Notes: generated by a model not told the origin, from the sequence alone. Shown: positions 49,689 through 62,254, counted from the first letter of the stretch. The stretch is 64,000 nt of DNA from Pholiota molesta (GCA_014925825.1 JACGCK010000006.1:744001-808000); one strand, 5' to 3'. A program made the numbers and translations.

Positions 49689-50102
49689 TCCGAAAGCTGT
49701 TTGCCATGATCTCTTTCCAACGGAACAGCCGAGTTCATAGTAGCTAGGTCGCTGTAAAATTCTCATACTGTATTTTATTCCCATAAAGTTGACGAATGTC
49801 AGAATTCAACTGAACAAGGAGTACAACGCAGATCCAAAGATTGAATTGACTGCCTGCATAATATTATGCATATTGGTAAACTTAGCTTGAATTATTGTGA
49901 TCTGAACTTTAGTCTCGCCTTCCTGTCGAGTACTTGATCTGAGAATTATTATAGATGGCAGGGTAACACTTATAGCGCTTAGGACAGTGTTGCTATTCTT
50001 TCTCCACATGTGTACTTATTCTGTCTGCCGAGGACAGAGGTTATATATATTAATAACCGAAGGTTGTCACCTCATCTCTGTTCCGGAAAAGGAAAGATAT
50101 AC

Positions 50103-50110
50103 TATAAATA
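50103..50110 (+). promoter_or_regulatory. Orphan consensus TATA box, second copy
   Basis: TATAAATA within the same 15-mer (TATACTATAAATAGA) found at 46006. It is 700 bases upstream of lipase 2, which has a nearer TATA element, so its role is unclear. Confidence 0.3.
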
Positions 50111-50750
50111 GAGCAATTTACATAGACAAGCAATAGACAAGTCACATTCAATTGCAAGCGTTCAGATATATATGTTGCTGTGATTAAGGTAGAACATGCC
50201 CACACCGATTTGTAGTATACATGGGCCTACATGGGCAGACGAGATGATTTTCCTGGCAACAGTACATGTTTGCCCCATGTGGCACGTGAAATCGCTACCT
50301 CCGAGTCGCATGAGTAAATGATGTACTCCCCCGCATCCCCGCATTCGGATTAGGCTAAAAATAACAATACCTCCTTCTTGAGACCATGACCATGCCGAAT
50401 CGTATCATCTGTATGCTATCATAAGACCTTTCTTATGATAAATATATTCAGCGCAGTTCGAAACCACGCGTAAGTTTCGTCTTGATTCTAATTTAGTACA
50501 AGGTTGGTTTCCAAATCTTTACAATTAGCATGCTTGATCTCACCGTTGGTTACTTGTCATTTCCCATTGCAGATTAACAGTTAGAACTCTCCAATGTCCT
50601 TCACACGGATGATCTCTGTGATAATTACTGTGAGATGATGTTGTTATGTGAGCAAATAGGTGGGGCCCCGTGTCCTTGATCAAAAGATCGGAGAAATTCC
50701 TACCGTTAGATTATTATGATTTATTATCAGCCATTGATAAATCCTGGCAG

Positions 50751-50757
50751 TATATAA
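50751..50757 (+). promoter_or_regulatory. TATA box of lipase gene 2
   Basis: TATATAA about 50 bases upstream of the start codon at 50807. Confidence 0.45.
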
Positions 50758-50806
50758 CATGCACACCTAATCGGAGGGTATTCTCAGAAACAGATCTCCT
50801 CGTTCA

Positions 50807-52186
50807 ATGCATCTGAATCTTCCCCTGCCTTTTGCTGCTTTTCTCACCTTGGCTGCAGGGGCAGCATATGCTGTCCCGGCGCCTATTGTACAAAAGCGAG
50901 CGGTGACACCTTTAAGCGCCTCTGATTTAAGCAGTCTTGCTCCATTCACCCAGTTCGCTCGCGCAGCGTACTGTCCAACAAGTGGATTACAGACATGGAG
51001 CTGTGGAGGTACGTTTGCTTTCATTTCAAAGTGTTCTCTCCATCATTAATGTCCATTCAGAGGCCTGCGCTGCTAATTCAGATTTCCAGCCAACGTTGGT
51101 GGGCGGAGATGGGAATGATATTCAAATATGTGAGTAGTCAAGCTCATGTGTAACGAACGCAGTCAATCATAGGGCAATCTAAATTTCCCAGTCTTTGTCG
51201 GATTTTCTCCCTCTCAGAACAGCATTATTGTAGCTCACGAGGGAACTGATCCAACTCAACTGTGAGTGCCAGACCGGGTATACTTGTACCTAAACGAATA
51301 ACAGCCTTTCCACGTTATAGATTGTCGGATCTTACAGATGCTAATGTTCTCATGGGATCCTTGGACTCGACACTTTTCCCTGGCGTATCTTCTTCCGTTC
51401 AAGTTCATGAAGGTTTCAGAGACGAGCACGCAAAGACAGCCAGCACCATTCTTAAGGAAGTCGAAAGGCTTATCTCGGTAAAGGGCACAAATAGCGTAAC
51501 AATTGTGAGTTCAGATGACCCGTGTTCTATTATCTTTAATTCGTAATTCCGTTAGGTTGGACATTCGCTCGGAGGTGCTTTGGCGGAACTGGACTCCCTA
51601 TTCTTAACCCTAAATCTCCCAGCCACTACCTCAATTCAGGCAGTTACATACGGCACTCCTCGCGTTGGCAATCCAGACTTTGCCGGTTTGATTGACGCAA
51701 AGGTAAGTTGTAAAATGGTTGCTTCTGTAATGTATTCCGCCTGATCACTTTGAACGCGATCAGGTTGCAAACTTTAGACGTATCGACAACGAGCACGGTA
51801 TGTCAGTTTATAAGGTACTAATCAGTTATTTTGAAAATCGATTTCATTTTTGTAGATATCGTCCCAATCGTCCCAGGCCGATTTTTAGGCTTCCAGCATC
51901 CGCATGGAGAAATTCACATACTTTCTCCAGGAAATGCGGTTTCTTGTCCTGGTGAGCAATATTATATACCACAGTGATAAAATAGCATTCATAATTTATA
52001 CTTTTCCAGGAGATGATGATGCCACAGATTCGCAATGCCAAATCCAGTCTGTCCCAAACATATTGGATGGTGATATTCTGAACCATGTACGTGGTAGCTC
52101 GCTGTTCTGCAAAAAATTCTGACAATGAAATTTTATAGCTTGGTCCATATGAGGGCATTTCTATTGGTACAATATTCTGTACCTGA
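50807..52186 (+). CDS. Secreted class 3 lipase, tandem copy 2
   Basis: Close paralogue of the preceding lipase with the same exon plan (exon 1 50807-51008, last exon 52139-52186). The signal peptide reads MHLNLPLPFAAFLTLAAGAA, cleaved around YA-VPAP, followed by a short propeptide with KR. The catalytic elbow GHSLGGALAELDSL, DIVPIVPG and GEIHILSPGN are kept, and the tail IGTIFCT is identical. The two proteins match in most residues from SDFQPTLVGGDGN onward, while introns have diverged strongly, so the duplication is not recent at the DNA level. The donor of the seventh intron is GT here. Both copies look functional. Secretion suggests nutrient scavenging from fats or plant esters; this part is inference. 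Confidence 0.93.
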
Positions 52187-52401
52187 GTTTTCGAGCGCTA
52201 GTTCCAATTTTAGTTATCGCTTGTGGGCGCTTGTGCTTGGCTTGTACGGCAGTGCCTGACATAGCCAATCACCTGCAAACACGAAGGATGATAAACTTTT
52301 TTCAAAAACACCCAACTGTACTACTTACTTGTCACTGTTTAAACTTCCCAGCGAGAAGCTTGTATTCCATCTCTCTACTTCTAACTACCGACTACCGTAT
52401 C

Positions 52402-54065
52402 ATGCATTCTGACGATGGTAAAGATTATGTCCCTGACTCTACGCCTTCCCCAGTCGATATATCAAGAGTCAAAGCAAGTGATACCGTGCAAAGTCATCTT
52501 TCCACAAGTTATTCTTCAAAACGCATGAGGATATCCCCGAGTGCAGACTTCGTGGCACTGGGAAGATCGCTCAGTTCTGATCAATCTGAAAGCTTACCGA
52601 CTGCGCATTCTCCTCAAGTACGGAAGGACTTCTTGGCTTGGATCTTTCCCTTCCACAGTTCATCTACCAGTCGTATCTCCATGCGCTTGGAACGGTCTTG
52701 GCCCGCTTTTCTCTTGAAGTGCTTTTTCTTGCTATACTGCGGCTTGAGCTGCATCGTGGCTACAGCCAAACTTTATAGCAACATCCTTCGCCCGATGTCG
52801 GCCAAAGAAACAAATGATCTGCAGGCGACTGCTGGAGGTGACATTCGACATAATTACCTCAATTAGTATAATTGATTTTATTCAAGTCAAAGCAAATATC
52901 AAGACTATGGAGCAATATCTTACGCGATCATTAACGACTCCTGCTGTCAAGCTTGAGCCATTCTTGTTGGCTACTAAGCGACCAAACTCTTCTGTGACTA
53001 TATGCGCCTGGCTGCCTGATACGGATCTGCATTTCATTGACAAATGGTCGACCAATTGGAACGGTATGATTAACAATGATAATTATTCTATGGATCTCAA
53101 ATCATTTGATAATGCCCAGACTCCATCTCTCTCCTCATTACAACTATCACTAGCCCTGGTTCTTCATTGCATGCAAAACTACTGAAGGGAATACAAAAGT
53201 CTATTCCAAACAACGTGGTTGCGGGTCTATCCGTCCACGTCCTTCACCTCGGGCGAAACGCCGCAGAATCTCCAAATTTATATCTTAATCTGGCCAGGTT
53301 GTTTGCTTTGACAGATTGGATTTTGCTGTATCCAGATGATATTCGCAGGCCAATATCGCGCAAGATAGACGAAGGCGTTATCGCCACCAAGGAAAAAAGA
53401 GACACAGGAATCCATGTATTGTCCTCTGGTAACACGGATTCCTATCCTTTTCCTGCGCTATCGCCTCTTCTATTGCGAAGGAAACAAGATTTCTGGTGCA
53501 CTGAAAGGATTTTCATGAGAACTTCTCGTCCGTCTGACTGGAGCGAATGCCTTTGGCAGGCGTCATTGGAGACGATTGGAAAAATTCATGTCCTGAACGT
53601 GCCGAAAGATCTGACACTGAAAGACGAAAGTATTGCTTTTGAAGTTAGTTTCCAGTTTCCAGCGTTCGCATCCCGTAATCAGGCTAATCGGTGTTGGTAG
53701 GTGGCCAACCAAAGGCTGAGCGCCAGATTTCGTGGAGAGATGTGCGATATGTTTCTGAAACAGGTGACTTTGGCCCATCCCCGAGGAAGATATAAGGAGA
53801 TGTCGTTGGATTGGGTGAAAAGCTTCTGTACGAAAGTAAGGTTTTCCATCTTCTGCCAGTCAGCCCGTCGAAAACTCCCGCAGACTATCAACAAAAAATT
53901 GAGCCGATGAAGGTTATCAAACATCAACTCCCATCAACTGAGCCTCCATCTCTTCTTCGTCTATTATACTCTCCTCGTCTGGCTCTGTTTGGAAGGCAGC
54001 CCAGACACTATCACCCTCTGGCCCGTCTACCACAATCTCCAAAATTTCCCTTGCAACTTCTGTAA
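52402..54065 (+). CDS. GT49-like type II membrane glycosyltransferase, one-base frame break
   Basis: Probable Golgi glycosyltransferase related to family GT49 (LARGE/B3GNT-like). The start at 52402 (MHSDDGKDYVPDSTPSPVDI) gives a cytosolic tail of about 100 residues, then one membrane segment (FFLLYCGLSCIVATAKLYSN). Luminal pieces: FLLATKRPNSSVTICAWLPD, ISLLITTITSPGSSLHAKLL, YLNLARLFALTDWILLYPDD, QDFWCTERIFMRTSRPSDWS with ECLWQASLE, NQRLSARFRGEMCD. Introns occur after TAGG, after STNW and after IAFE. The end needs a frame change: SLDW at 53802-53814 is followed one base off by GEKLLYESKVFHLLP, with GGG at 53813-53815 at the junction and no intron signal. The final 149 nt would overlap the coding end of the antisense ATRIP-like gene, so the true stop may be earlier. 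Family assignment is from remembered motifs and is moderate. Confidence 0.6.
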
Positions 54066-57000
54066 GAGGCTTGAGACTGATACTGTTTATCATTGTTCAA
54101 AAATCAAACATACCAGCTAGAAATTCCAATTCCTGGCGTATTTGACTTCCCATCCAACTAGGTGGTTCACAGTAGCTTAATCGCCCAAACGTAACCACAA
54201 ATATATGACTCATACTGTTGAAGGATCGATGAGGAGCATGCTGAAGTTTATGTCGAAGATTGAGATTGGGTTCTATGCTGAAAATGAGATGATAGAGTAA
54301 GAACGTCGCCTGATTCAGAGCTTGGACTAGTCTATTCAAGCATTCAGATGCAATTTCAATGAAATAATATGAAAGGGAGCTCACGACGAAGTGCTTTCAG
54401 ACGAAGATGCCAATGTACCATCGTCTTCCCACAACGGCGTGGTAAGTTGAGAAATGTACATGACCAAAGAGGGTATCAATGTATATGAGGCGCCAAGGAT
54501 GCCATGAGAGGTAGGATGAGATATGGAGAGTTGAGCAAAATAAGTTAGGACGAAAATCTTGAGGGTCTGGAAGCGAAAAAGTAAGATTACGTTCAAGGCG
54601 AAAAGAAAAATCGAGCTTGAGTATACCTCTGACGGGGATCTACTGGAGTCGAGAAGGTGAGAGCACAGTCGCTCAATGAGTGGGTCTTTCATTTGGATAT
54701 CGTTATCTAGGTCCATGCCTCCGTCTGGGATATTAAGGAGTATCTTGTACATATCATGGTCTGCAAAACTAGTCAGACGATAACCGTATGGTGAAAACCC
54801 AACCCACAAGTTGATAGAAGCACAAGCAGTCTGGATGTGCTTTCCAAGAGCCAAAGAGGTTGTGCAGTGTGCGATAGAACCATAAAAATATCTCGATTGC
54901 GAACCAGTTGCTCTAAGCTGCAACGTTTCATTCAGCATAACACGAATTACTCACAAAGTGCAACACACCTTCCCATAGATTCTACGTCTGCGCGAAAACA
55001 AAGACATTCGAGCAGTGACAACGTTTCTGCTGCTAACACATGTTGATGTGGGTGACCTCCCGTCGATTGAAGATACTTCGAGATGGTTGTACAAACAACC
55101 TCCACGATCGTTAGAGCTGGTTTATCTGGTATGAAAAGTCGACAGGACATGAGGATACCCCGAAATCTAGGCAGAGATATTACGAGCTTCGTCAAAAGGT
55201 TGAATAAGATGGTCAGAGATAATAGCTTGAAAGGTATATGTTATTTAAACAAAAACTTCGATGTCAAGAAACGCATACCTGTTGCGCCTCACTGAGTGTC
55301 ACCAAAATTGATAAGAGTGATATTGATACAGTTTTGATTGAGTCGTCATAGTCGTCAGATTTAGTGGGATTTGATATGACTTCAAGAATTCTGGCGCAAA
55401 AAGTCGAATAATTATTGGTGAAATTAACAAAGTGCGATGAAGATAGTAGTTGCTGGAAGGACGTTTCGCCAGTTAGGTCGTACGAATGGGTCAAAATGAT
55501 ACGGCAAAGCTATAGAAAAAGGTTACTATTATTCAAGATATGAAGACAAGAACACAAACCTCTGCTTTCCAGTTAATTGGGTCGATCGTTTCAATCTCTT
55601 CAAGTGCAAGATCTTCATCGCTTTCCACTGGGACCACGTCCATATCTTCATCATTAAGTTGCGACTGTTGGGCAGTAAAAGGTCCACTGGAGTCAGGTAG
55701 CGTAAATGACTCTTGCAGCTGAGTTGGTTTACGGATCGGTTCGAGTTGAAATTGAGAGGGTCCTTGGGACAATTGAAATTGAGATAAGGGAGGTAGATCA
55801 TTTGTCAAATCCGGACCAAAAACAGAAGAATTTTGGACCATGGGCATTTTTCCTTTGTCTTTTATTTTAGACGGAGATCTTCGCGGAGTAGATGTTTCGA
55901 ACGCATTTTCAAAGCCTGGTAGCATACCGCTTTTTACTTTCTCTGGTGATTTTCGAGATTTGGTTGGAGAAACCTTTGGAACAGATGGTAGACGGGATGG
56001 ACGAAGAGGAGTTTCTTCAACAGGCCTTCGGAAGCCATTGCCTTCTGAAATGCCCTTGTTCCAACCATGCATTGCAGAAGGCACTGCAAGAGGAGTGGAG
56101 GGAAAATCTCGACCCAATTTCTTAGCTCGGATAGACCCTGGCGGTTTGCGGATAGACGCTTCATGCTCTTGTTGCTGTTTCCAATAAGATAAGTTGAAAA
56201 AATGCACGACTTCAAAAGAGAATGTGACCTTACTCGAAATACGAATTGCGTTCTGAGACGTTCCATCTCATCCTTCAATTCCTTCTGCATTTGAGCTTGT
56301 TTTGCGTCCGCTTTCTCTTTTTCTGCCTTCAACTGAAAGATTTGAGTCGCATGGTTTTGTGCATTCTTTAAATTCAATCAGAACACTGTTTGTAAAGATC
56401 TGGTGGCTGCAACGTACTCTCTCGATGCTCTTCCTCAAAATGCTGACCTCTCCCTCCTTCGCCAATTTCAGGTCAATTGCATCTTGTAGGGAAGCTTTCA
56501 TTTTAGCATTTTCTTCCCGCAACTGGACACTGTTTTAGATAATTTTGAAGCGCTCGGTTGATAAAAGTCTGGTACTAACATCATCCAATTTCTTCTGTAA
56601 TTCTGCCATTTGGGCAAGTTGCGCTGAATTTTGACCGGTTGCATTCTGATGCTTGAGAACCTGATCTTGGCTCTGTTCAGGGATGCCTTGAACGTATTGC
56701 CTCTGTCGGCTGTTGGTTGGATATGTTTGACGAGAATTGGGAACGCGGGATGCAGGCTGGTGAGCATGTTGATGACTTTGTCCCGGGTTCTTAGACAGGA
56801 CAATGGGGCGTGTGGATTGCATCGCTGGAGGTGCAGCTCTAGGCAAGGTAGTCAGCATAATATTCGTTCGATTGTTTACACCGTAGGAGCCATCGCCCTG
56901 CAACGATATTTCTGGCAAATCGTCTTCATCTTGGTGTCTGAATCCTCCACCAATGCCAGGAATCCATCCACCGGGTGTTTTAAAACGCTTGTTAGTATGT

Positions 57001-57137
57001 TGTTCGCTAGGAAAAAGTGGAGGAATAGCGGCTTGAGCGCGTTCTTGCAAGTATTTCTGCTCTGATTGATCGAGAATGGCTAAGGTTTGGACATCCAGAA
57101 CAATATCGTCGAAGGGATAATCGTCTGAGCCGTCCAT
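53917..57137 (-). CDS. ATRIP/Rad26-like DNA damage checkpoint protein
   Basis: Probable partner of the ATR-family kinase (ATRIP in animals, Rad26 in fission yeast), which brings the kinase to RPA-coated single-stranded DNA. The start at 57137 (MDGSDDYPFDDIVLDVQTLA) has the acidic, hydrophobic N-terminal motif of the type used to bind RPA, then ILDQSEQKYL. Next is a Gln/Asn/Pro-rich stretch, then a three-exon coiled coil (AQLAQMAELQKKLDD; LREENAKMKASLQDA; LKAEKEKADAKQAQMQKELK), a basic Ser/Pro/Lys linker (PSVPKVSPTKSRKSPEKVKS), and a long helical repeat-like C-terminus (SFQQLLSSSHFVNFTNNYST; LPRFRGILMSCRLFIPD). It ends in a very acidic tail IIDEEEMEAQLMGVDV. The order fits ATRIP/Rad26, but such proteins diverge fast, so confidence is moderate. 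Divergent from UPF2. Confidence 0.65.
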
Positions 57138-57349
57138 TTCGTTTGTGGGGTGCGCAGAATTTACGGATAGAGCAGCAAGTTATAGAACATCCTGAGCCGT
57201 TGTGATGAGGAGGTTCGAAATACGCGCTTTAATATATGGGTTACATAATCCATACGGTTTCCCTTTGTGGGTTCCTTGACACAACTTGGTTCTACCTATG
57301 CTGCACATCTAATCTCGCTCTTATAGAACGTCGATATCTTTCGCTTCAC
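57138..57349. promoter_or_regulatory. Bidirectional promoter ATRIP-like / UPF2
   Basis: 212 bases lie between the two start codons. There is no clear TATA box. A TTAATATATGGG element near 57230 may serve UPF2. Shared control is inferred from spacing. Confidence 0.45.
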
Positions 57350-60300
57350 ATGAGCGGAAACATGGATTCAAGCACTCCAGGAGCACATGGCGCTCTCAAA
57401 GTCGACGACGAGAAAACCCGTTATGCGAAGCGCCTAAAGCTCAGGGAGCTCAATACTACAACAGTCACGCCAGGTTGGTGGTATTTGAAAGGGTGATATA
57501 ATTTCGTTGGAGTGACAAAATGAGCAGAATCTGCGAAGCTCGATTCCTCCCTGAGGCGACATACCGCTCTCATTACCCGCATCCGGCGGTCCATGGCGGC
57601 GGATAATCGAGAGCAAATTATGAAAGATATTGAATCTCTTTCCCTAGAGAAATACGTTGACGAATTGGCAGGTGCCATGATTGAAGGACTTGGACGTTGT
57701 AAGACTGAGAAGGATGTTTGGGGTGCTGTTGAAGTGGGTCTTACAGTTATCTCCAGCGCTTGGCTGTGTATTAAAGATCCCCAGGTTATCTCAGCTGTGC
57801 ATCGCCGGTTCCCGAAGACTTTTACCCCTGCTTTAATTTCTAACATCTCAGCAGCAATCAGCGCTCCTCCAAGATCTACCTTAGCGACTCTCACCCCAGA
57901 ACAGCGAGAGAAAGATGATGCAGCCCGCGTCACACGCCAAAGGCCGGTTGTCCGAGTCAGTTCGGAACTTGCTCTGGTTGGAATTATCAAGGATGCTCCA
58001 GATAGAAGCGGAGCCGAATGGATTATGAAGGCCATGAAAGAACTTGTGCGTTTATGATAAATTGCTTTATATGTTACTAATATTTTGCTTGCTTTTTGAA
58101 CATAGTTGTCAAATGACCCTAGCCTATCGTCCCTGCCACTTTTAACGACCTTCTTGAAATCTTATTCGAGACCGTTTCTTGGAATAGTACCTCCTTCCCC
58201 GGCAAAGCAAATAGCGATTGATGCGGAGCCAGGAACTCTGTCGAGCAACCAGGTTCAAGAGAATGGAGAAAATGGCCAATTTCCATCCTTGCTCAAAGAA
58301 GAAGAAGAATTGGTTGAACAAGATATCAGAGACCGCTTCAAACGGATGTGCGAGGGATATTTTGATAATGTGTGCAAGAAACTCGTTATTGAGCACAAGG
58401 TAAGAGTATGGCAAGTCTACATATGTCATCGCTAACAAAGCAATGCTGTAGCGCCTACAAGAGCAAGACAAACGAAATCATGAAGCATATATACGCTCCG
58501 GAGAGATTTTTGAAGATCGTCAACAAGCATATGAGAAGATGACCAAAAGTTATGAAAAGCTTTTGGCAAGTTGCCAATCGTCAGTCCAACATTCTCATGA
58601 ATTATCGACACTTTTTAACCAATTATTATAGCTTATCTGAGCTTCTATATCTCCCTCTTCCTTCTCTTCCAACTGCTTCCCAAAAATCTGATTCCATCCT
58701 AATCGGGTCTAATGCTGGTAATCTGAATGGTGATTCTGACGAAATAATGGCTACAGGTGGTAAATGGGAAGACGAAGAGGAGCGACGTTTCTTTGAAGAC
58801 GTGCAAGATCTTAAAGATTTTGTTCCTAGTAGCGTTCTAGGAGTCGAAGAACCAGATGAAGCATCCAAAGATGTTGAAAGGGATCGTGCAGAAAAAGAAA
58901 AAGAGGAAGTCAGAAAACTTGAAGAAGAACTAGAGAAACTAAATGACACGGAACCAAACGGGGAGCTAAAATCTGAACAGGAAGAAGAGGAAGAGTGTGT
59001 AGAATTTTCTTTCTATCGGAAATAGTGGGTCTAACGCTCAATGTCTTAGTGTACCTACCCCCACGCCCGGCACTCCCAGAGCCCAAACTCCGCCATTATC
59101 CCCTCAACTAGCGCCTCAGGGCCCATCACAACTCTTGACAGCTTTGCTAGTCAGACTTCCAGATGCCACCAATCGCGCTCTCATTGATCAAGCAGCAATC
59201 GATTTCGCTTTCTTGAATTCCAAGGCGGCGCGGAAGAGACTTGTTCGGGTAGGTCATCGTATAAGAGACATCTAATCAATGACATTAACAAAAACTTTCT
59301 AGTTTATGTCTCAAGTTCCTAAGAATCGCACTGATCTTTTGCCGCATTATTCAAGATTGGTTGCGACACTGAATAAGTACATGCCTGATATTGGGACGGA
59401 AGTTGTGGCCTTCGTAAGTTGTTCTTGTGATGTCCGCCGCCGATGAAAGCATAATCTATGATAATATAGCTTGATGAAGAATTTCGCTATCTTCAGAGAA
59501 AAAAGAACGTTGTCAAGGAATTGGCCGAAGTGAGACTAAAGGTATGTTGCAACCTTCACGACCCCAAACCAAAGACTTAGTGCTTCGAATAGAACATTCT
59601 ATTCATCTCCAATTTAACGAAATTCCGTGTCGTGCCACCTCATGTCATTTTGCACATGTTCAAAGTCTGCCTCGACGATTTCTCCGGCACAAATGTCGAA
59701 AACTTAGCATTGCTTCTGGAAGGATGCGGTAGATTTTTGTTGCGCAGCGAAGATACAGCGGAAAGGTTTGGCACAATGGTATGTACAGCAAGCAGAAAAA
59801 AAAAACCATTTCACTGATCTAGCATGGATAATATAGCTTGAACTCTTACGCCGAAAACAAAGCATGCAACATTTCGATCAGCGCCAGATTCTTTTGCTGG
59901 AGAATGCGTATTATCAAGTGAGATTTCAGGAATAACCATATCTGTTACCTCTTTACTGACACGATCAAAGTGTAATCCGCCTGAAAGAGCGCCGAAGCAG
60001 GAAAAAATTCGCGCCCCTATGGAATTGTTTATCCGCCATCTGATCTACGACGTCTTGGCGAAAAAATCCATTGATAAAGTTCTTAAGCTCCTCCGCAAAC
60101 TTGACTGGGAAGACGAAGAAGTCAAGCGTTATCTGCACAAGGTTTTCACGAAACCTTGGAAAATAAAATATGGCAATATTGGACTCTTGGCTATGTTGAC
60201 ATATGATCTTCAGCGATACAGACCTGCTTTTGCCATCTCTGTTGTGGATCAGGTTCTAGAAGATATCCGAAGAGGCCTTGAACAAAATGTTTATAGTACA

Positions 60301-61705
60301 AACCAAAGAAGATTGGCCACGATGAAATATTTGGGAGAACTATCTATCGCCTTCTCAGCTCAGGTATCATCTTCGATACACTTTGGTCAATCGTCACTTT
60401 TGGGCATCGTATGTTTCCATTTTCTATTGATCGTTAATGCGGACAGCATCCCTAACTCTATTTAGCCGATGGACGACCTCTACCAAACCAGGCAATACCT
60501 TTGGACATGCCAGATGATTTCTTCCGGGTACGACTAGTATGTGTCCTGCTGGATACGTGTGGGATGTGTTTCGACCGCGGTACACAAAAGAAGAAACTAG
60601 ATAACTTTCTAACGTTCTTCCAGGTATGAATGATGTCCATTCTCTAACATATTCTCATCTTTTCTGATCACATACCTCCTAGTATTATATCAAATGCAAA
60701 GAACCTTTGCCAATGGACGTCGATTTCATGCTTTCCGATTCCCTCGAGGTCGGTCATTCTAGTATCTACATAACTGTCTGTATTTACAAAGGTGTAGGCT
60801 GTCCGACCCAAGCTCACCATATCGAAAACCCTTGAAGAAGCTGCTATCGCTGTGGATGAGATGTACAATTCTGCACATCAGGCAGCAGGTTTGCAACATA
60901 TCATTTTCTTTCTTACCTCATGACTTATTTTCAACAGGTGATGATAGTGGAGATGATAGTGAAGACGAAGAAGAGCGCAGGGAAGACCACGAGGAAGAAG
61001 AGGGCGAAGAAGAAGGAGATGCAGAATCACCAGTATGGTCCAATATCAACCATGTAGATGACTTCTTTTTGATTTCCTGATTTAGACAGACGAACGGGCA
61101 CCATCCCCAGACCAGGAGGTTGTCCTTTCTGCTAGCAATAGTCTCCAGGAGCACCTTGGCCCCTCTGAAGAAGCGGATGCCGAGTTCGCAAAGGAACTCG
61201 CCAAACTCGTTACGGATACTTCGGCTGAGTCTCGGAAAGTGGACAAGAAAACTGCTCTAGCTCTTTGGGATTCCGCCGTTTTGCCCCCAAACATTCGAAA
61301 GAAACGGACAGACGAAAGAGAAGATGACGAGGATGAAAAAGATGGCGCCAGCTCTGGGACCATGGCTTTCACAGTCATTACAAAGAAAGGGAACAAGCAA
61401 CAGGTAATGTCGGTGCCAACCATCTTCAACTTTGAACTTACCAAATGGTGCATAGACACGCCAAATTGCCGTACCTTCGGCTTCTGCCTTGGCTGTTCAT
61501 ACTCGTACAGCTCAAATGCAGGACAAAGTAGAGCAACAACATCTGAAACGCCTCGTCTTGAACTATGAGCAGAGAGAGGAAGCAGAAGAGCTTAAAGGTA
61601 TAGACTATTTTAATCAAGTTGCTAGTCAATTTGCGCTTACATTTTGTAATAGCTCTGGAAGCCCGCAATCGTGCAGGTGCTATTAAGATACGCTATGTTG
61701 GATGA
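57350..61705 (+). CDS. UPF2: Nonsense-mediated mRNA decay factor Upf2 (Nmd2), one-base frame break
   Basis: Core NMD scaffold with three MIF4G domains, bridging Upf1 and Upf3 on mRNAs with early stop codons, in the cytoplasm. More than ten exons. Start MSGNMDSSTPGAHGALKVDD at 57350. MIF4G-1 lies about 57540-58640 (LVGIIKDAPDRSGAEWIMKA). An acidic linker (EEERRFFEDVQDLKDFVPSS) follows. MIF4G-2 lies about 59090-59790 (MSQVPKNRTDLLPHYSRLVA; LEGCGRFLLRSEDTAERFG). MIF4G-3 lies about 59990-60860 (AKKSIDKVLKLLRKLDWEDE; CVLLDTCGMCFDRGTQKKKL). An acidic run and a C-terminal Upf1-binding region (LVLNYEQREEAEELKALEAR) end at IKIRYVG, stop 61703-61705. In MIF4G-3 the frame breaks at about 60340-60347: KYLGEL is followed one base off by YRLLSSGIIFDTLWSIVTFG, with no splice signal between. 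Confidence 0.93.
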
Positions 61706-62254
61706 TTGTCTATGATCTCTTAATTTCGCCGACCAACTCCAAGAGATATTCGAGGGCACAGGAAATCTCTTCGCTGCTATCGACAAGATGCCCCCGCACC
61801 GCATCTCACATCCCAAAGCAACATTTTTGACCTGATTTGGTCGACCCTGCCTGTTGGACTTCCGCCTCAGTATGATCAGGGAAGGTGGCTGCCACAGTTG
61901 GTCTCTGCAGTCTTACCCTATGCATGTATAGGATGTCGATGACTGATGATTGGGCCTTAGAATTGAGCATAGACATAGCTATGATCCTACTAGTACATGT
62001 TACCCCACTATAGCGCTTTCTGGTGCAAAACACATATTTGTTCCGAATCCTGTGCATCTGCCGCAAATGATATTCCGCGAACGTGATTTCGGGGCGATGG
62101 GTCCATATTTGCACATGAGATTGATCATCATTGTGCCACTTCTTCATAATATTGTGCTTCTGTCATGTGCGCGATGGATTTGAGATCGAAGAAACTTGAA
62201 TACCTCCCAGACATAACTCTCCACATAGTGCTTGTCTCAGGCATATCGCTCGCT
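61706..62254. other. Intergenic between UPF2 and the kinase gene
   Basis: About 550 bases holding the UPF2 3' flank and the kinase promoter. The frame at 62165 extends upstream into the kinase start, but an in-frame Met at 62255 begins the more family-like sequence. No RNA gene or repeat seen. Confidence 0.5.

Larger units (their letters stand above)
49689..50806. other. Intergenic between the tandem lipases
   Basis: About 1.1 kb, AT-rich. It contains the 3' flank of lipase 1, an orphan TATAAATA at 50103, and the promoter of lipase 2 with TATATAA at 50751. No other gene seen. Apart from the coding units I see no long repeat shared with the region upstream of lipase 1. Confidence 0.5.
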
